Positions 9,248 to 21,779 are shown, counted from the stretch's first letter. The stretch is DNA of 64,000 bases from Trichosporon coremiiforme (GCA_039545355.1 BCJJ01000008.1:1537004-1601003); one strand, 5' to 3'. Notes: generated by a model not told the origin, from the sequence alone. Made by a program: numbers and translations.

Positions 9248-9895
9248 ATGACTATGGACCCCGCCAAACTGCACCGTCTCGCACAGCTTGCCTTCAAGAG
9301 TAAGCTCACATCGTGTGTGGTAGCTGACGGACAGCGAGGGACAGGGCCTACGCTCCCTACTCCAAGTTCCGGTATGCTTTCTCACCTTCTCGAAGCTGAT
9401 AGCAGCGTCGGCGCCTCGCTCCTCCTCAGCACCGGCGAGATGATCGGCGGGTGCAACGTCGAGAACGCCTCGTTCCGTGAGTTCAACATCTCTCCCTACG
9501 CTAACTCCAGCGGCCGGAGTCTGCGCCGAGCGTAACGCGATCGGCCGCGCTGTCTCGGAACACGGCAAGATCGAGGTCGCCGCTGTCGTCGTTGTCTCGT
9601 GCGTCCCAGCTCCCTTGCGCCCAGTTGAGCTAATGACAGCGACCTGCCTACGCCGAGTGTATCGCCGTGCGGAGTCTGTCGCCAAACCTTGCGCGAGTTC
9701 ACCGCCCTCGACGCGCCAGTTTACATGCTCGCCTCGTCGTATCCGTGGCAGGACAACGCGACGCCGTCGTATATCAAACCTTCGTCCAAGGGTTTGCCAA
9801 CAATCGAGGAGCCCGAGGTTGCGATTACGATGACTCTTGAAGAGCTCCTGCCGATGAGCTTTGGACCGGAGGCGCTGGCTGCTCCCAGGGCGTAA
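9248..9895 (+). CDS. CDD1: Cytidine deaminase
   Basis: Five small exons (9248-9299, 9335-9371, 9406-9476, 9511-9598, 9640-9895) join in phase to 167 aa. The four introns are only 35, 34, 34 and 41 nt. The product reads [17 protein letters not shown], then [37 protein letters not shown] and [13 protein letters not shown]. These give the zinc ligand pattern C-x-A-E ... P-C-x-x-C and the proton-shuttling glutamate of cytidine deaminases. The enzyme converts cytidine and deoxycytidine to uridine and deoxyuridine in pyrimidine salvage. The tail of about 50 residues after the zinc site ([14 protein letters not shown] onwards) is normal for fungal homologues. The exact second acceptor was chosen by phase; an alternative AG ten bases downstream breaks the frame. 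ATGs at 9248 and 9254 are both possible starts. Confidence 0.92.
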
Positions 9896-11130
9896 TACGA
9901 AGCAGGGGAGAAGGACGAAGGTGGGGGTAACGCGTGACCACACGAAGCTCAGAAGCTGGCTTGTGGAGCCCTCATCCTCAGTGTGGGGATGCCCGCCATG
10001 TGGAGGAATCTGAGCCTGACAGCGCTCGACGCGCCTGGGCTCCGGCAGGGCAAAGAACGCGGCTAGTGTGATGCCCGAGCGTCCTCATGATCTCGCGTTC
10101 ATTACCACCCAAGCCACGTCGTCATGAGATGTCATGAGATGTCACACTTCTCGCATGTGATACGGCTGCGGCGGCCAAGATGCACAGATGCGCAGATGCA
10201 CGGACAGCGTGATGGATATCTCATATCGCTCCGAAGTGGGTTCATTACTCCAGATCAGCTGAGTGTAACGTTTAATGTACTCCTGAGGGAGACGCCTGCG
10301 GCGGTGCACGCTTCGCCGGTCCGCCACTACCGGTCACCGGCAAACCCGGTGCGCAGCGCAGTTGACCGCGAGATGGTGGCAACAAAGCTGGTTGGATGTG
10401 AGGCGAAACTGATGCAGGGAGACAACTAACATTTTGATACGGGACTGAGGTCTATACGCGTATGTGGTCGGGTACGACATGGTGGTATCCCATTGCCACT
10501 GATCCGGGCGTGGCAGGCAGCTCACCCCAGCAGAGGCGCAGTGGACTCCACGCCCGAGCCAGGCAATCTCTCCCTGGTGCTCCCGTGTCGGCGAGAGCGG
10601 GATGGTCTTGTTGTCGCCATCTCCATCATCGTCGGCTCCTCCGGCTCCTAGCTCTCGAGGCGGGGGCGGGGTCTGCTGAGCGCTCAGCCTCGAGTCGAGA
10701 TTCCCAAGGCACTACGGCTACCGCGGTGAGGGATCGACATGAGTTCCGCCTCCAGTGCATAGTTTGCATCCAAGCAGCTGCGGCTGTAGATCGCCTATAC
10801 TGTTGAGTGGGAGATCTACAGACGAGGGGAGTTGTTGCAGTACGGCGAGGTCGATGGGGCTCATCTTGCTGGGTTGCTTGGTTGGGAGAACAAGGGCGAG
10901 CGGGGCATCTTGTATCTTCCGACCTTGAGCACAGCACGGTTGTTAACGGCGTGGAAGGGTAACGCGACGCTCCTCACGCCTTTCGCCGCGGTGCTGTGTG
11001 CTGGCTGCTGCGCGCCTTTGACCTGCGCCGCGTAGATCGGTAAGAGCGCCTCGGCGCCGACTAGCACTAGCCTCGGGCTGGCCATCTGCTGACCTTGCAT
11101 TCATCAGTACCAGTGCACTGGAATCGGCTA

Positions 11131-11163
11131 GGGCTGGCAGGGCTGGCAGGGCTGGCAGGGCTG
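11131..11163. repeat. 10-bp tandem repeat (ggctggcagg)
   Basis: About three and a third perfect copies of ggctggcagg, in non-coding DNA. Confidence 0.85.
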
Positions 11164-12479
11164 CCCCGTGGTTGTCAGCTGAGATAACGGGTTGCCACAG
11201 TCGGGTTCTCACCTGGCTGCAGCCATTCAACCTCACACTTCAGTCGGCGACTCGTGTGCTACTGACAACGGTCCAAGTATGCATGTTTAGTGTATGCGGA
11301 AGTACAACCCCATCCCCCCCACCGTGTTCTCAGAGCATATGCGCTAGCGCGCTCTCAAGCACATACAAGTCCGCCAACACGACCACCGTTTCCCGGACTT
11401 CATTGGCCTGATAGAGTTCATCACACCGCATTTCGCCGAGTCGGATCTCAGCCCGCGCAACGCTCTCCACACTCACGCTTCGTCGCTCTCCTGTTCCCCT
11501 CTCGAGTTCTCCCTCCAACGCTGCTCGACGGGCAATGACTGCGTCAAGGTCGGCCAGTTCCCCGCTGTTCCTCCAGGGCGTTGATATGAAATGTCGAGCA
11601 GTTGGGCGTGCAGCCGGGCCCCACGGATTGCGCCGCAGATGCGTGTGGTATTGATACAGGACCACGAACGCTGCTGCCAATGCTGTGGGTCAGCACTGAA
11701 AGTGAGGGGGACACAACGAAGACGAGACAAATCCAAAACAAGTCGAGCATGACCTCCCCAAAGCCTGACGTGGACCTCTTCTCCGCAATGGAGCAGAGCG
11801 CGGCGTGCGCTGAGACGGCCACACGCATCGCGCTGTTCCTGCTGTTTGGGGTACTGCTGTGAGGGAGTGTGTGGTGTGCAAGAACACCGATGCACCGATG
11901 CAGCACTCGTCTCGTCACTCTTGTAGCAAGGACATGGGGCGATCACTCGTGCCACTGACACTCACTGGCGGCACACACACTATCGACGGAGATTACCAGC
12001 CTGTCCAGTTCGGTGGGGCCGCCAGATGTGTACCCGCTATGCTCTATCGTGCGAGCTGCTATCCCCGCACACAGCTCATAGACTGGTAAGCGGTGACCGC
12101 GACCGCCGGCGGCGAATCGCTCGAGTCCGCACTAACGCGCACTAAGCGGGGAGCAGTGGAGCACTAGTCTCGTAGCGTGGACGTAATCTAATCCGCGCGT
12201 GTCAGAAATCCCGCACTCCCTCATCATACCGAGATGTACCGTGATGCCGGATTGCCGTACCCAGCAGTTTGGTAGCAACACGCAGAGGTGGATCGGTGAA
12301 GCAAACAAGCTGACGAATCGCCACTGACCTCAGTTGACCGCCCGCGTGTCCTCGCATCCTCTCGTGGTGACTCGTAATCAGTAATGCGACTGACGTGTCG
12401 GGCGTCATCTGCAACATGCACACATGCAGCACACGTAGCACATGAGCACACGACCCATCCGATCCCCTCGCAGCACATA

Positions 12480-12512
12480 GCACACACCCACACACCCACA
12501 CACCCACACAAT
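12480..12512. repeat. CA-rich 8-bp minisatellite (cacacacc)
   Basis: About four copies of an 8-bp cacacacc unit, in the gene-poor stretch. Confidence 0.85.
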
Positions 12513-13452
12513 CAGCCTTATAGAATTTACGCCCCAAGCCATCCAAGCCACCCCGTCTTTGGAAGCATCAGATCGCGTCAGCCTGTATGTACTTTATGTA
12601 CCTCCCGCAGACCCACGCACCCACGCCCTCAGACACACTCAGACACACTCAGGCTGACCTTCGTATCTGTAGGCACTCGGTCCTCCCACGCCAGCACGCG
12701 CCTCGATGCGTTAAGGTTTACCGAACAATGCACGTACCGAACTGTGGAAGAACGCCTCCGCCGCCATGCGCGCCATCTCCTTTACGCCCCCAGCGCCATT
12801 TGCACTGACCCGCTGACTCTCTCCATATCCAAAGCCTTTGGATGCATGGGCGTAAGGGCGTATCGACATACTTCACAGCATCTACCTCGGTTCGTGAAGG
12901 AACCGGTTTCACACTCGTGGGCAGGTGACTCGGCCTAGACAATTCAAGGCATGCTTGTTATGCTCATCCCGGCTCAGCTCACCTTGGCCCACCCCGGACA
13001 GATCACATGTCGCACTCGCCACCGAGGTTTTCGAAAGGTCAGCCAGTCGTCTCGCCTCGGCTCGGCTCTCACCCACTGCGCATTGCCGCTGGCTCGCTGC
13101 TCGTTGCCACGCCACGCCGGCACGGGCCGCGACACACATTCTCGCGCACTCGCCACCTACTACTCACTCGCTCCATTCGTGGCTCACTGCGCTCCCTGCT
13201 CAATGTCAAAACGTGCATGGCACATTCAATCGTTACATAGGTGTGTATAGCTACGGGTCATGAAGTCGTAAGGCGTAACAATAAGAGGTCGTCAGAAGAA
13301 GAGGTCGTCACGAGAGATTAAAAGGAGGTATCCAAAGCAAAAAAGAATCCGTATGTTGAGAGAGGTTGCGTTCGGGGACGTGTATCGAGGCGTGAAAGTC
13401 GAGTCGGGAGAGCGCATTCGTGGCCAGCACGAAGCAGCGGGCAGCGAGCGGA

Positions 13453-15372
13453 TCACTGGTTGAAGCCTTGGAAGACCTGGCCGTCGGGCCGCATACCGGG
13501 CATGGGCGGCTGCTGCGGGAACTGCGGGTTGTAGTACAGCGGGGTCGTGGCGGGGACACCGCGCGCGTTCTGGTTGAACGCGCCCCGCGGCGCACTGAAG
13601 TCGGGCCCGCTCATGCCCGGAGACGGGATCACAACGTTAGGGTTGCCGTACTGCTCCTTACCCGCGAACTGGTTGCGCCAGTCCGAGTCGTACATCGGCG
13701 CCGCAGACTGCCACGACGGGTCGCCGCTGAACGGCTGCGGGGGGAAGACGCCCTGCTGCTGCGCGGGAGTCTGCAGGTTCGGGTTGGTCGGCGAGGCGTT
13801 AGAGGACGAATGGCCCTTGCTCTGCGTCTGCGACTGAGGCGTGCCCGGCGCTGCCGGAGCACCACGGGACGACGTCGGTGGCGAAGTCTGCTGCTGCATC
13901 ATGTCCGGATGCCTCTGCGAGGGGGTGGCAAACGTGGCCGAGCTGGGGGACGTGGGAACCGGGGGCGAGGAGGTCTGAATAGACATCCGCGTCTCCTGGT
14001 CCAAAGTCACGGGGTTCAGCCCCTGTTCGACACGCCACCGGTCGTAGGCGATCGCGAGATCGTTGCCCATGCGCTCGAGCAGCTCCCCAGTTAGGCCCAG
14101 CCTCGACTGAAGGATTGCCGACCACTCGCTTGCAGACACGGCCGCAACAACCGAGGAGGCAAAGAAGATGCCCTCGGGCGTAGCCGTGGACGACGAGGGC
14201 ACCCGGACAACGTTCTGGTGGAAGTTGGACGGGAGCGTAGGCGGATCCGAGTGGTGCACGTCAAAGATGGCCCCGTCGGGGACGGATGCGGTGCGGCGAG
14301 ACGCGCGGGGGCGGCGGGCCGTGTTGGACCAGTCGTCGTTGTCAACCGTGACGCCGAGGCCAACGGCGACCTCGCCGGCGTCAGACTTGCGGCGCTTGTT
14401 CGCAGAGCGCTCCGAGTCGTACCCTCCGAAGTCATCGTTGTCGGACGTGTGGTGGCGCGGCAGCGGGGGCGCGTTGTGGTGGTTGAATGCATGGGTGGGC
14501 CGATGCTTGGATGCACGCACCGTGCCGTCGCCGGACAGCGAGAGGTTGCTGAACACGGCCGTGTGCTCGTTCCAGGACGAGTCAGACGCAAACCCTGCCA
14601 TGGTAGGGGAAAGCGAGGCACCGGGAGAGGAGACATCCGAGAGGGACGCAGTGGAGGCTGATGACACGAATGACTGGGACGGTGAGAACCCCATGCTGAG
14701 TGGCGGGATGTTGGAGAAGGACGCCGAGGACGAGATACCCTCAAACGATGAGGTCGAGGTGAACGACGAGCGGTCGCCAGCAGATCGGCCCGCGAACTGC
14801 TGGTAGACGTCGCCACTGAGCTGAGCTCTGGCGGCCTCGCGCTTCTCCTTGTCCCTCAGACGCTTGCGGCGTTGACGTTCCCGGCCCATTTCGCGCTTGC
14901 GGGCCTTGCGGGCCTCCTCATCCTCTGCGGTGCGTTGCCTGGGACCCATGGTGCTCTTGGGAGGTGCGGAGGGAGCGGATGACGAGGCGGATGACAGCTT
15001 GGGAGCAATGGCCATCACGGAGGGGTAAGGCTCGATGGAGACTTGGAGGGGAGAGGAGTTGGGGATGTCGGATGAGGGATGTTGCGATCGAAGCTTGGTT
15101 GGGGTAGCGCCGGTCACCTGTACTCCAGGCACATGGTCGGGTGGCGCAATCTCTCTTAGGTCGGGCTGGATGAATTGCTGTGGAGGTTGTTGGTGTGGAG
15201 GTTGCCCATGCTGCATGTACTGAAACGGAGCATACATTGGCGCAGTCGTCATGAGTGGTTCTGATCCGTGGCCGTGTGAAGAGCCAGACGACGAGGAAGA
15301 CTGGTGCTGGTGGTGCTGGTGCGGATGCTTGGCTGGACTGGGCGGGACCTGCTGGTACGGCTGGTTGTGCAT
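13453..15372 (-). CDS. Low-complexity protein with a strongly basic segment; possible transcriptional regulator
   Basis: One open frame of 639 codons starts at ATG 15372 (MHNQPYQQVPPSPAKHPHQ). The N-terminal third is rich in Gln, His, Pro and Ser. Residues about 142-185 form a highly basic stretch (RKARKREMGRERQRRKRLRD) resembling a DNA-binding basic region, but no leucine zipper heptads follow it. Ser-rich disordered sequence comes next. A more ordered block follows near residues 400-450 (SEWSAILQSRLGLTGELLER), the only part that looks folded. The C-terminus is Pro/Gln/Asn-rich (PQFPQQPPMPGMRPDG). I do not recognise the family; the composition is that of fungal transcription or RNA regulators. 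A pyrimidine-rich leader of about 1 kb upstream supports a regulatory gene. No intron was needed, but upstream non-coding exons are possible. Confidence 0.75.
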   Translation of the reverse strand: MHNQPYQQVPPSPAKHPHQHHQHQSSSSSGSSHGHGSEPLMTTAPMYAPFQYMQHGQPPHQQPPQQFIQPDLREIAPPDHVPGVQVTGATPTKLRSQHPSSDIPNSSPLQVSIEPYPSVMAIAPKLSSASSSAPSAPPKSTMGPRQRTAEDEEARKARKREMGRERQRRKRLRDKEKREAARAQLSGDVYQQFAGRSAGDRSSFTSTSSFEGISSSASFSNIPPLSMGFSPSQSFVSSASTASLSDVSSPGASLSPTMAGFASDSSWNEHTAVFSNLSLSGDGTVRASKHRPTHAFNHHNAPPLPRHHTSDNDDFGGYDSERSANKRRKSDAGEVAVGLGVTVDNDDWSNTARRPRASRRTASVPDGAIFDVHHSDPPTLPSNFHQNVVRVPSSSTATPEGIFFASSVVAAVSASEWSAILQSRLGLTGELLERMGNDLAIAYDRWRVEQGLNPVTLDQETRMSIQTSSPPVPTSPSSATFATPSQRHPDMMQQQTSPPTSSRGAPAAPGTPQSQTQSKGHSSSNASPTNPNLQTPAQQQGVFPPQPFSGDPSWQSAAPMYDSDWRNQFAGKEQYGNPNVVIPSPGMSGPDFSAPRGAFNQNARGVPATTPLYYNPQFPQQPPMPGMRPDGQVFQGFNQ

Positions 15373-16430
15373 CCCTCGATGGGTGGCGCTAACCTGCGGC
15401 TGGCGGAGTGAGTCAGCGGAGGGGCGGCGAGAGTGCGCGAAAGGAGCCGGCGACGGTTCTTCGGAGTTGCGGAAGCCTTAGAGTCGAGTCCTTTATGCGT
15501 CGTTGGGCGTGTGGGGGTTGATGCGATCGGTGGCCAAACTGGTGCAAACAGCAGACAGACGGACGGACGGAGCGGCAGGGACGTGTGGAAGTAGTCGTTG
15601 CGTTGAAAAACGAAATTGGCCGCTCAACGAGTTGAGGCACGTATCGACGACGTCAGGCTGGAGTCACCTGGTCTTCTGTTGCAGGACTTGTTTGCGCTAG
15701 CGTGCTGTGCGGCTCCACCGAATGAATATCTATCTCGGGTGCGTTATGGCGTCTCGAAAAGATAACAGTCGGAGAGATCAATGTCACGCTCGGGGGGTCG
15801 ATATATGACCTTGATCGTATGCAAGACACTGTCCAGGGATTGGAGGGGTAGTACCAAAAAGTCGAGCGACGCGAACTTGGCGACGCCTTCAGAGTTGGTT
15901 TGTACGTGTCGGGGAACGTTAACGTGTGTAGTGGTCGTCCTTTGGGAGTGAGGAAACCTATAGAAGAGGAGTAGTAGGTCGTTAGATGTTTTCGTTCGTA
16001 GCAATGTAGCGTTGCGTGGGCGGGGGAAGGGGGAAGGGGGAAGGGAGGGAAGAGGTCGGTTGGTTCGTCAGAGTGGTTGAAAGATGGCTCTGTCGAAAGC
16101 GGGTTCGGACGGACGGGGAGGACAGGCGACCGCGCGAGGTTGTCGGGAAGGGGGGAGGGGGAGGAGGAAAGGAGAAGATGGTGAGGAGAGGAGTGGTCGG
16201 ATGAAAAAGCGGGTTGGACAGTGGTGGATGTTGTTGGGAGGGTGAGGAGGGTGAGGCTGAGTGAGAGGCTGAGTCTGGCTGAGTGCAGGCAGGGTGGGAG
16301 TCGGTGAGGAAAGGGTCGGTGGGGAGGAAGCTGGCGGGGAGCTGGAGAGCAGCGACAGGCTGAGTGAGAGCTGAGAGCTGAGAGCATGCAACCGCAGTCT
16401 AGAACCAGTACAGCCAGCAGCGCGTGCCTG
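15373..16430 (-). promoter_or_regulatory. Pyrimidine-rich upstream leader of the 13.5-15.4 kb gene
   Basis: The minus strand here is unusually C/T-rich with few purines, most strongly at 16000-16390. This makes long Pro/Ser/Leu-rich open frames that I interpret as untranslated. Long CT-rich leaders and promoters are common in front of fungal regulatory genes. Confidence 0.45.
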
Positions 16431-16445
16431 GTCAGCGAGGGACGG

Positions 16446-16491
16446 GGCAGCAAGGGACTGGGCAGCAAGGGACTAGGCAGCAAGGGACTGG
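16446..16491. repeat. 15-bp tandem repeat (ggcagcaagggactg)
   Basis: Three copies, the second with one substitution (ggactagg for ggactggg). Confidence 0.85.
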
Positions 16492-17250
16492 GCGCTGCTG
16501 GGCGCTAGGCATTTCAGCATGAGATCCCAAGTGGGCGCCCGACCCCAACCCCCTATGCTGCCGGCAAGCTGGGCCAGCCCAGACATTTCAGGCACCACCT
16601 AAAACATCCAAATGACACACATTACACCATCCCTCATTAGCCTTATTCACTGCGCGTCTAATAATCCGGGCTCTGCATCCTGAGCCTAGGGTGTCCTGGA
16701 CGTGTCAAGATCTCTTGCATTTCGATGCGTCCACACGCGCATGCTGGGCTATGGGCTACAATTGTGGCAGGGCTGACATCCCCTAAGCATTCAGTTATTC
16801 AGTCATCTGCGCTGCACATCTGCACATCTGCGCGTCTGCGCGTCTGCGCGTTCACTGGCTGCGGATGTGCGGGTTCCGGCATGCCCAGCACCCACAGTCC
16901 GCAGGAACACAAGACCCAGCAGCCGGCCGGCGCGGCCGGGCAGCTGTCCGACAATCCTGACGGGTCACCGGGAACCGAACCGGCTCTTCGTAGGCCCTCG
17001 ACGCCCTTGGACTTCCATCTCGTCTGCTGACTGTACACGCTCTACTGGTGCGTGATGATGCCATTCCGATCAGTGACCGAACACGATAGGCTAGGCCATT
17101 TGGACAGGATGCAGAGAAAGCGAGACAAGGCGCTGATCCTAAAGTCAACTTGGGCCAGGACTTGTAGGACTTGTCTGTCAGTCGTAATGAATGGTGCTGA
17201 TTTAGATTAGGCAGACAGTCTGGTCCAGCTCTGTGGGCCCTACTGATCCT

Positions 17251-17288
17251 GCTGGCCCTACTGGCCCTACTGGCCCTGCTGGCCCTGC
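17251..17288. repeat. 9-bp tandem repeat (ctggcccta)
   Basis: Four copies of ctggccct followed by a or g, in non-coding DNA. Confidence 0.85.
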
Positions 17289-20200
17289 CTGACATGAGAT
17301 CTGGTTCAGCTTGCTCGCTTGCGGGCTCTGCGAACTCGGGGCAAAACGACGAAACCCGGCGCTTCTAAGCGAGGTACGCCACTGTGCTGGCGCAGACGCC
17401 AGCAGGCCAGCAGAGAATGAAGCTCGGACCGTCGTGCACGGTACGCAATCGATCTGCAAGCCCAGTTGCGAGGGTGATTAGCCTCAAAGCGTGCGCGACG
17501 ACTATCTGTGCGTTCCAGCGCGTTGACGCGTGCGCGCTCCGGCATCGCCGCAACATGGTTTGCGCTTGTTGTCTGCTTTCCCTGTTCTCTCCACCCTCCC
17601 CTCTCCTCTGCGCTCCAGCATTAGGCAGCGCAGGAGGAGGATGGGAAAGGGGTGCTCATTGGAGGACGCAAGTTAAGGCTTCGCATGCTTCGCCCGCTTC
17701 GCGCTCTCGGATACTGCGATCCTGAACTACCACCCTTGCAGGATCGTCGGGACTGCCGGAAACGGCAAGACGCGACGCGCGCCGCTATCGACAAGCTCGA
17801 GATTTCGGCATGTCGTCAGGACAGGCTTGCCGCGTGGTCTTGTCCTCTCGCTCTTCCTGCCGACGTATGTACATGTAGAAGCGCTCCCCGATGCCGTGTC
17901 TCGGAGCATGGGCTCTTCAGCTTACGTGCGTGCGGAGCGGTGTCTGCCGAGGGGCCAACTAGGCTAATTCCTGGAGCTGCGAGCTGCGTACATTGAGCTT
18001 TTGTGGCTTCTGATGTTGAAAAGTGGGAGGACATGTATCGATGGTAGAGCATGCATGCTGTACAGATGCTGCAATGTCGAGTGCAGGTGATACGGCTTCC
18101 CCTAGTACCCCTGCCGATTCATCGGCGCTTGCCTCTTGACGATGGTGTGAATGGTGGAGCTGTAGTGGACAGGTGAGACGCCTGCCCCTCGTTCCCCTAG
18201 TGTGGGGAGTGATCCTTCCAGCCTGCCGTCATGACTTTGCTGGATGCTACGAAGACTGGAACGGCTGCCCCTCGTCTAACCCCTGCTTCTCCTCGAGTTG
18301 CATGTCTCATCAGCACTGGACCTAGTTTGCTCATCTTTGAGAGCGTGCAGAAGAGAGGAGCAGCGGAGACGGGTACCGGTCACCGAGTTGTCGGGTTCAC
18401 GCCGGGCACCTGCAAGCGATCCGAGCCGTTCGCAGCTCATTCCCAGCCCGCAGACCCAACCGCAGTCTCCGACAATGACATGGGGCGGGGAGATGCTCGA
18501 GCCACTCAGGTATCGCTGGCCGTCATCCCCACTTCGACTTCTCAATGAGTAATCGGGCCGGAAGTATCAGCTGCCCAACCAGTCATCGCAGCAGCCAAAG
18601 AAACAGTGCTGGGAATCAGCCAGCGTACCTGTGTACCTATCGACAGCAGCTCGGGAAGCTAGAAGCCACGCGCGTCCGAATACCGAGTTGTTGAGCTTGC
18701 AGGCTGAGCTAAAGTGCGAACGACGAGATCGGGCAAAGCTTGCTCTCAGCGGACCGAGACAGATGCAGCGCGTGCTCAGCGCGGATTGGCGTGTCTACAC
18801 ACTTGCCCAGTTCGTCGTCAGTGGAGAGTCACCGCTTGCCGCACCAGCTTGCGACGAGCCGTACGACGAACGGCAAAGTCAACGCGGACGTGCCTCTTGA
18901 CCCAGGCCTGGCTTGCCCAATCAAATGAGAAAACGAAAGCAATTGGACAGCGTTAAGGTGTCGCAATCGGAGTATTTTGCCGTGGTAGTATTCGTACGTT
19001 GCCCCATTCACTTGAATTGACCATACCTGCGCAGGTTTAACCTTGTAGCATCTACGAGACTGTCAGATGGGCATAAGGATTCAAGACTTGAGTCAAGGCC
19101 AATTGTACAGCATGCTCGGGTTGGTTTGCTTGCTTCCGCGGAGGACGCTGAGCTTGTCCCTCCCTGCCCGCCACGCGGAGCACACTGCGGTGGGAAGACA
19201 ACGGGGACCGACACTGAGCCGAACATAAGAGCATGAGCAAGATGAGCAAGCTGGGCCCAAGGTTGCTGCTCGGCTTGCTCGGTCCGCGGAGTGATCGTCG
19301 ATACGAGCCAAAGTTCAGTGATCCTTATTCACCACGAATAATTCACGTGTAGCCCGACGTCGGCCGTTGCCAAGCAAACAAGCAACCGGACCCTCATACC
19401 GCAGCGAGCCACCTGCAGTCACCTGCGAGTGGTCTGTCTGCTTGTCTGCTGCTTGTTTGCACCCGGCGCTTGTGAGATACTCCGGCGTATCCGAGTGCGC
19501 TCTCTTCAGTTCATCCACCGATCACTGAACCCGAACACTCCTCGGCGACGAAGGCCATGGGCACCGAGCGCCGAGAGTCTGACAATCAAGAGCTCGGCAC
19601 AGTATTTCGCCTCCCAGCCTAAGTCGTGGGGAGAGTACGGGAGGAAGGGCCGCGGAGAATCATCGCGAGAACTGTGCCATGTACGGGGAAGAAGTGCGCA
19701 TCCCCCCGTCCGATCCGTCCCCTTACGCACTCTGGCGATCGTCGCTGGGTCGTGGCGAGATAAGCGAGGACAGTCTCGGGTTGGCTTTGTCTTTGGGTCT
19801 TTGGGCGGACCAACCAGCTCTGTGTCCGCTCGCCCGCTCGCCCGCTTGCTTCGGCGTAGAGTCAAAGCAGAGGGAACAGGGAGAGGAGGAGGACTGCGGC
19901 GCCACGATACGTACAACGGGGCTGTGTCTCTTCAACGTACCTGCGGAAACGGCCCGTGAAGACGCCACATTTGTGCTTCCTCTACTTGTACCTCAGTGAG
20001 CTTTTGGACTTTCGTAAAGCGGAGCATGAGCATTCATGAGGCGCGTGGCGGCCTTCCGTCGATTCCAGCAACGTAACCTCTTCAGCCCGGGATCTGGAGA
20101 GGAGCTGTGATCGAGTTCCAGTGGGACAGCTGATCGTCACAACGCCGCAAAATGGATAGCCAAGGTTATCACAGACGAGGGCGGAGCATCATCGACGCGT

Positions 20201-20981
20201 CCGTGTCCGCGACTAAGCCTCAGCCTCCGATAGCGTAGCCGGGTGCCATTCATCTGCCGTAGGCGCGGCTGTACGCATCGCGGTTGCCGTAAATTTTGGC
20301 GCGTATTCTATGCTGAATGGTGTACGAAAGGCGCCACGTATCCCGCGCAGCCGACTTTTGGGCCAGCTTCTTACTGGATCAATGGCTGGTAACGTACACA
20401 CCTACGTACATGCACCCGAACTGCTCGGAACGCTGTAAAGCGTGCACCAAAGTTCCTCCAGGACGTAAAGCGACCTGGACAACATATCACTGAGGAACGA
20501 TGTTCGCGTGGTAGACATGCGGCCCGATCGAACCTGAGAGTTCACCTCAAGACGAGTCTACATGGTGACCGACGGAACCGCCCACGGCGCGTCCAGACGG
20601 AGCGTATGGGAACGCCTCCATGTCCACCGCGGCCGTGAAGTCTGCATTCTGCGCGAGATCCCGTGGCGTCGTACTCGGACGGCCTGTGTGGCGCTGTGGA
20701 CTGCGCCGCAAGTGCGAGGATCTTGTTGTTCGACGCCGCCTGCGCCGTGGTTGAAGCTTTTTTGGTCTCCGAAGAAGTCGTTCGCCAGGACTGCAGGACC
20801 GCAGGACCGCAGGTTGGGAGTGGTATCACTGGATTGATGATGCCAAGACTTGCTCACTGATGACTCACTGGTGGCTCATAGGGCGGCGCAGGGCGGCGCC
20901 CCCGGCGACGCCCACGGTGAACGGCGCGAACGGATCTGGGCTGAAACGGCAGGCAAGGCGTGGCTCATGACTTACTCATCA

Positions 20982-21006
20982 CGTTCTGACGTTCTGACGT
21001 TCTGAC
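20982..21006. repeat. 8-bp tandem repeat (cgttctga)
   Basis: Three perfect copies of cgttctga. Confidence 0.85.
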
Positions 21007-21779
21007 CACTCCGGTACGAGCGTGAGGGTGCGGCGTGGCGGTCCGCAGATCCGACCTCTGCCGTCTTCGAATGAGAACGCGTTCGGGTCCGAAATGCCGG
21101 CGGTCGGTCGTCGGAGTGCTCCTCATGATCCACACTCGGCTCATGTGATGCGTCGAGGGTACGTTGAGGGGAATGCATATCCACCGCGCACGGTGCACCC
21201 GGTTGTCGTAGAGCGTCCTTGAGACATGCCGACCCACTTGGGACGGCGACTAGAGCGCGGGGCGGCGACCCGCGGAACAATTGCCACTGCACGCGACTTT
21301 GAAGCTCGCGCTGCTGCTCGGTTGCTCGCTTACTGCTCCGTGCAAGGAGCCAGGAGGGCCAGGAAGGGGGGTCCGTTGGACGGACAGCGGTCAACGGGAG
21401 GAGGATAGGAGCGCACGGTGAGAGAGCGTAAGGGAGAGAGACACTTTTCATCGCAATCAATTCAATTAGCGGAACCAAACGCGTCTATCGACCTTAACTG
21501 TGAAACTCACAGTGGGCGAGGACTATTGCGAGGTTGGTGGGTTCGGTAAAGTCATTAGACGTCGGGTTACAGTGAGACGTAATAGTTCAATAGGAGAGGG
21601 AATCAGGACGGAAATGTGGCAAATGTGGCCAGGGTAGTGGGGACGGATGAGGACCGTGCGCGTGCGCGTGCGCGTGGCTCGGCTCTGCAGGGGCTTCGCT
21701 GAGGCCGCGTGGCGACTGGCCAACCACAGCTCACCCCGCAATCCTCAGCCTTCTCGTAGTGGTATAATCGCATAGCGCC

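Larger units (their letters stand above)
9896..13452. other. Gene-poor region (3.6 kb) with short tandem repeats
   Basis: No convincing gene was found on either strand. Open stretches are short, rich in rare residues and lack splice-consistent continuation. The region carries a duplicated 10-mer (gtcatgagat, about 10120-10140), a 10-bp repeat at 11131 and an 8-bp CA-rich repeat at 12480. The only frame that looks faintly protein-like is minus 11680-11330 (116 codons, charged and helical at its end), which I do not call as a gene. The 3' UTRs of CDD1 and of the gene at 13453 must fall at its edges. Confidence 0.5.
16431..21779. other. Gene-poor region (5.3 kb) with several short tandem repeats
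   Basis: No gene could be supported in either direction: open frames are below about 180 codons, overlap on opposite strands, and show neither conserved motifs nor splice-linked continuation. The region contains 15-bp, 9-bp and 8-bp tandem repeats (listed separately), a (gcgcgt) run near 21658, and a GACCGCAG-type triplet repeat near 20795. I saw no tRNA A/B-box pair and no transposon protein. It could hold long non-coding RNAs or fast-evolving genes that I cannot recognise. Confidence 0.5.

Noticed and set aside
11330..11680. 116-codon minus-strand frame with a charged helical end
   Set aside because: Some coiled-coil character, but no recognisable family, no supporting neighbours and no splice continuation; too weak to call.
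15653..16483. Minus-strand open frame rich in Pro, Ser and Leu (about 276 codons)
   Set aside because: Explained by C/T-rich DNA upstream of the 13.5-15.4 kb gene; no motif and very low complexity.
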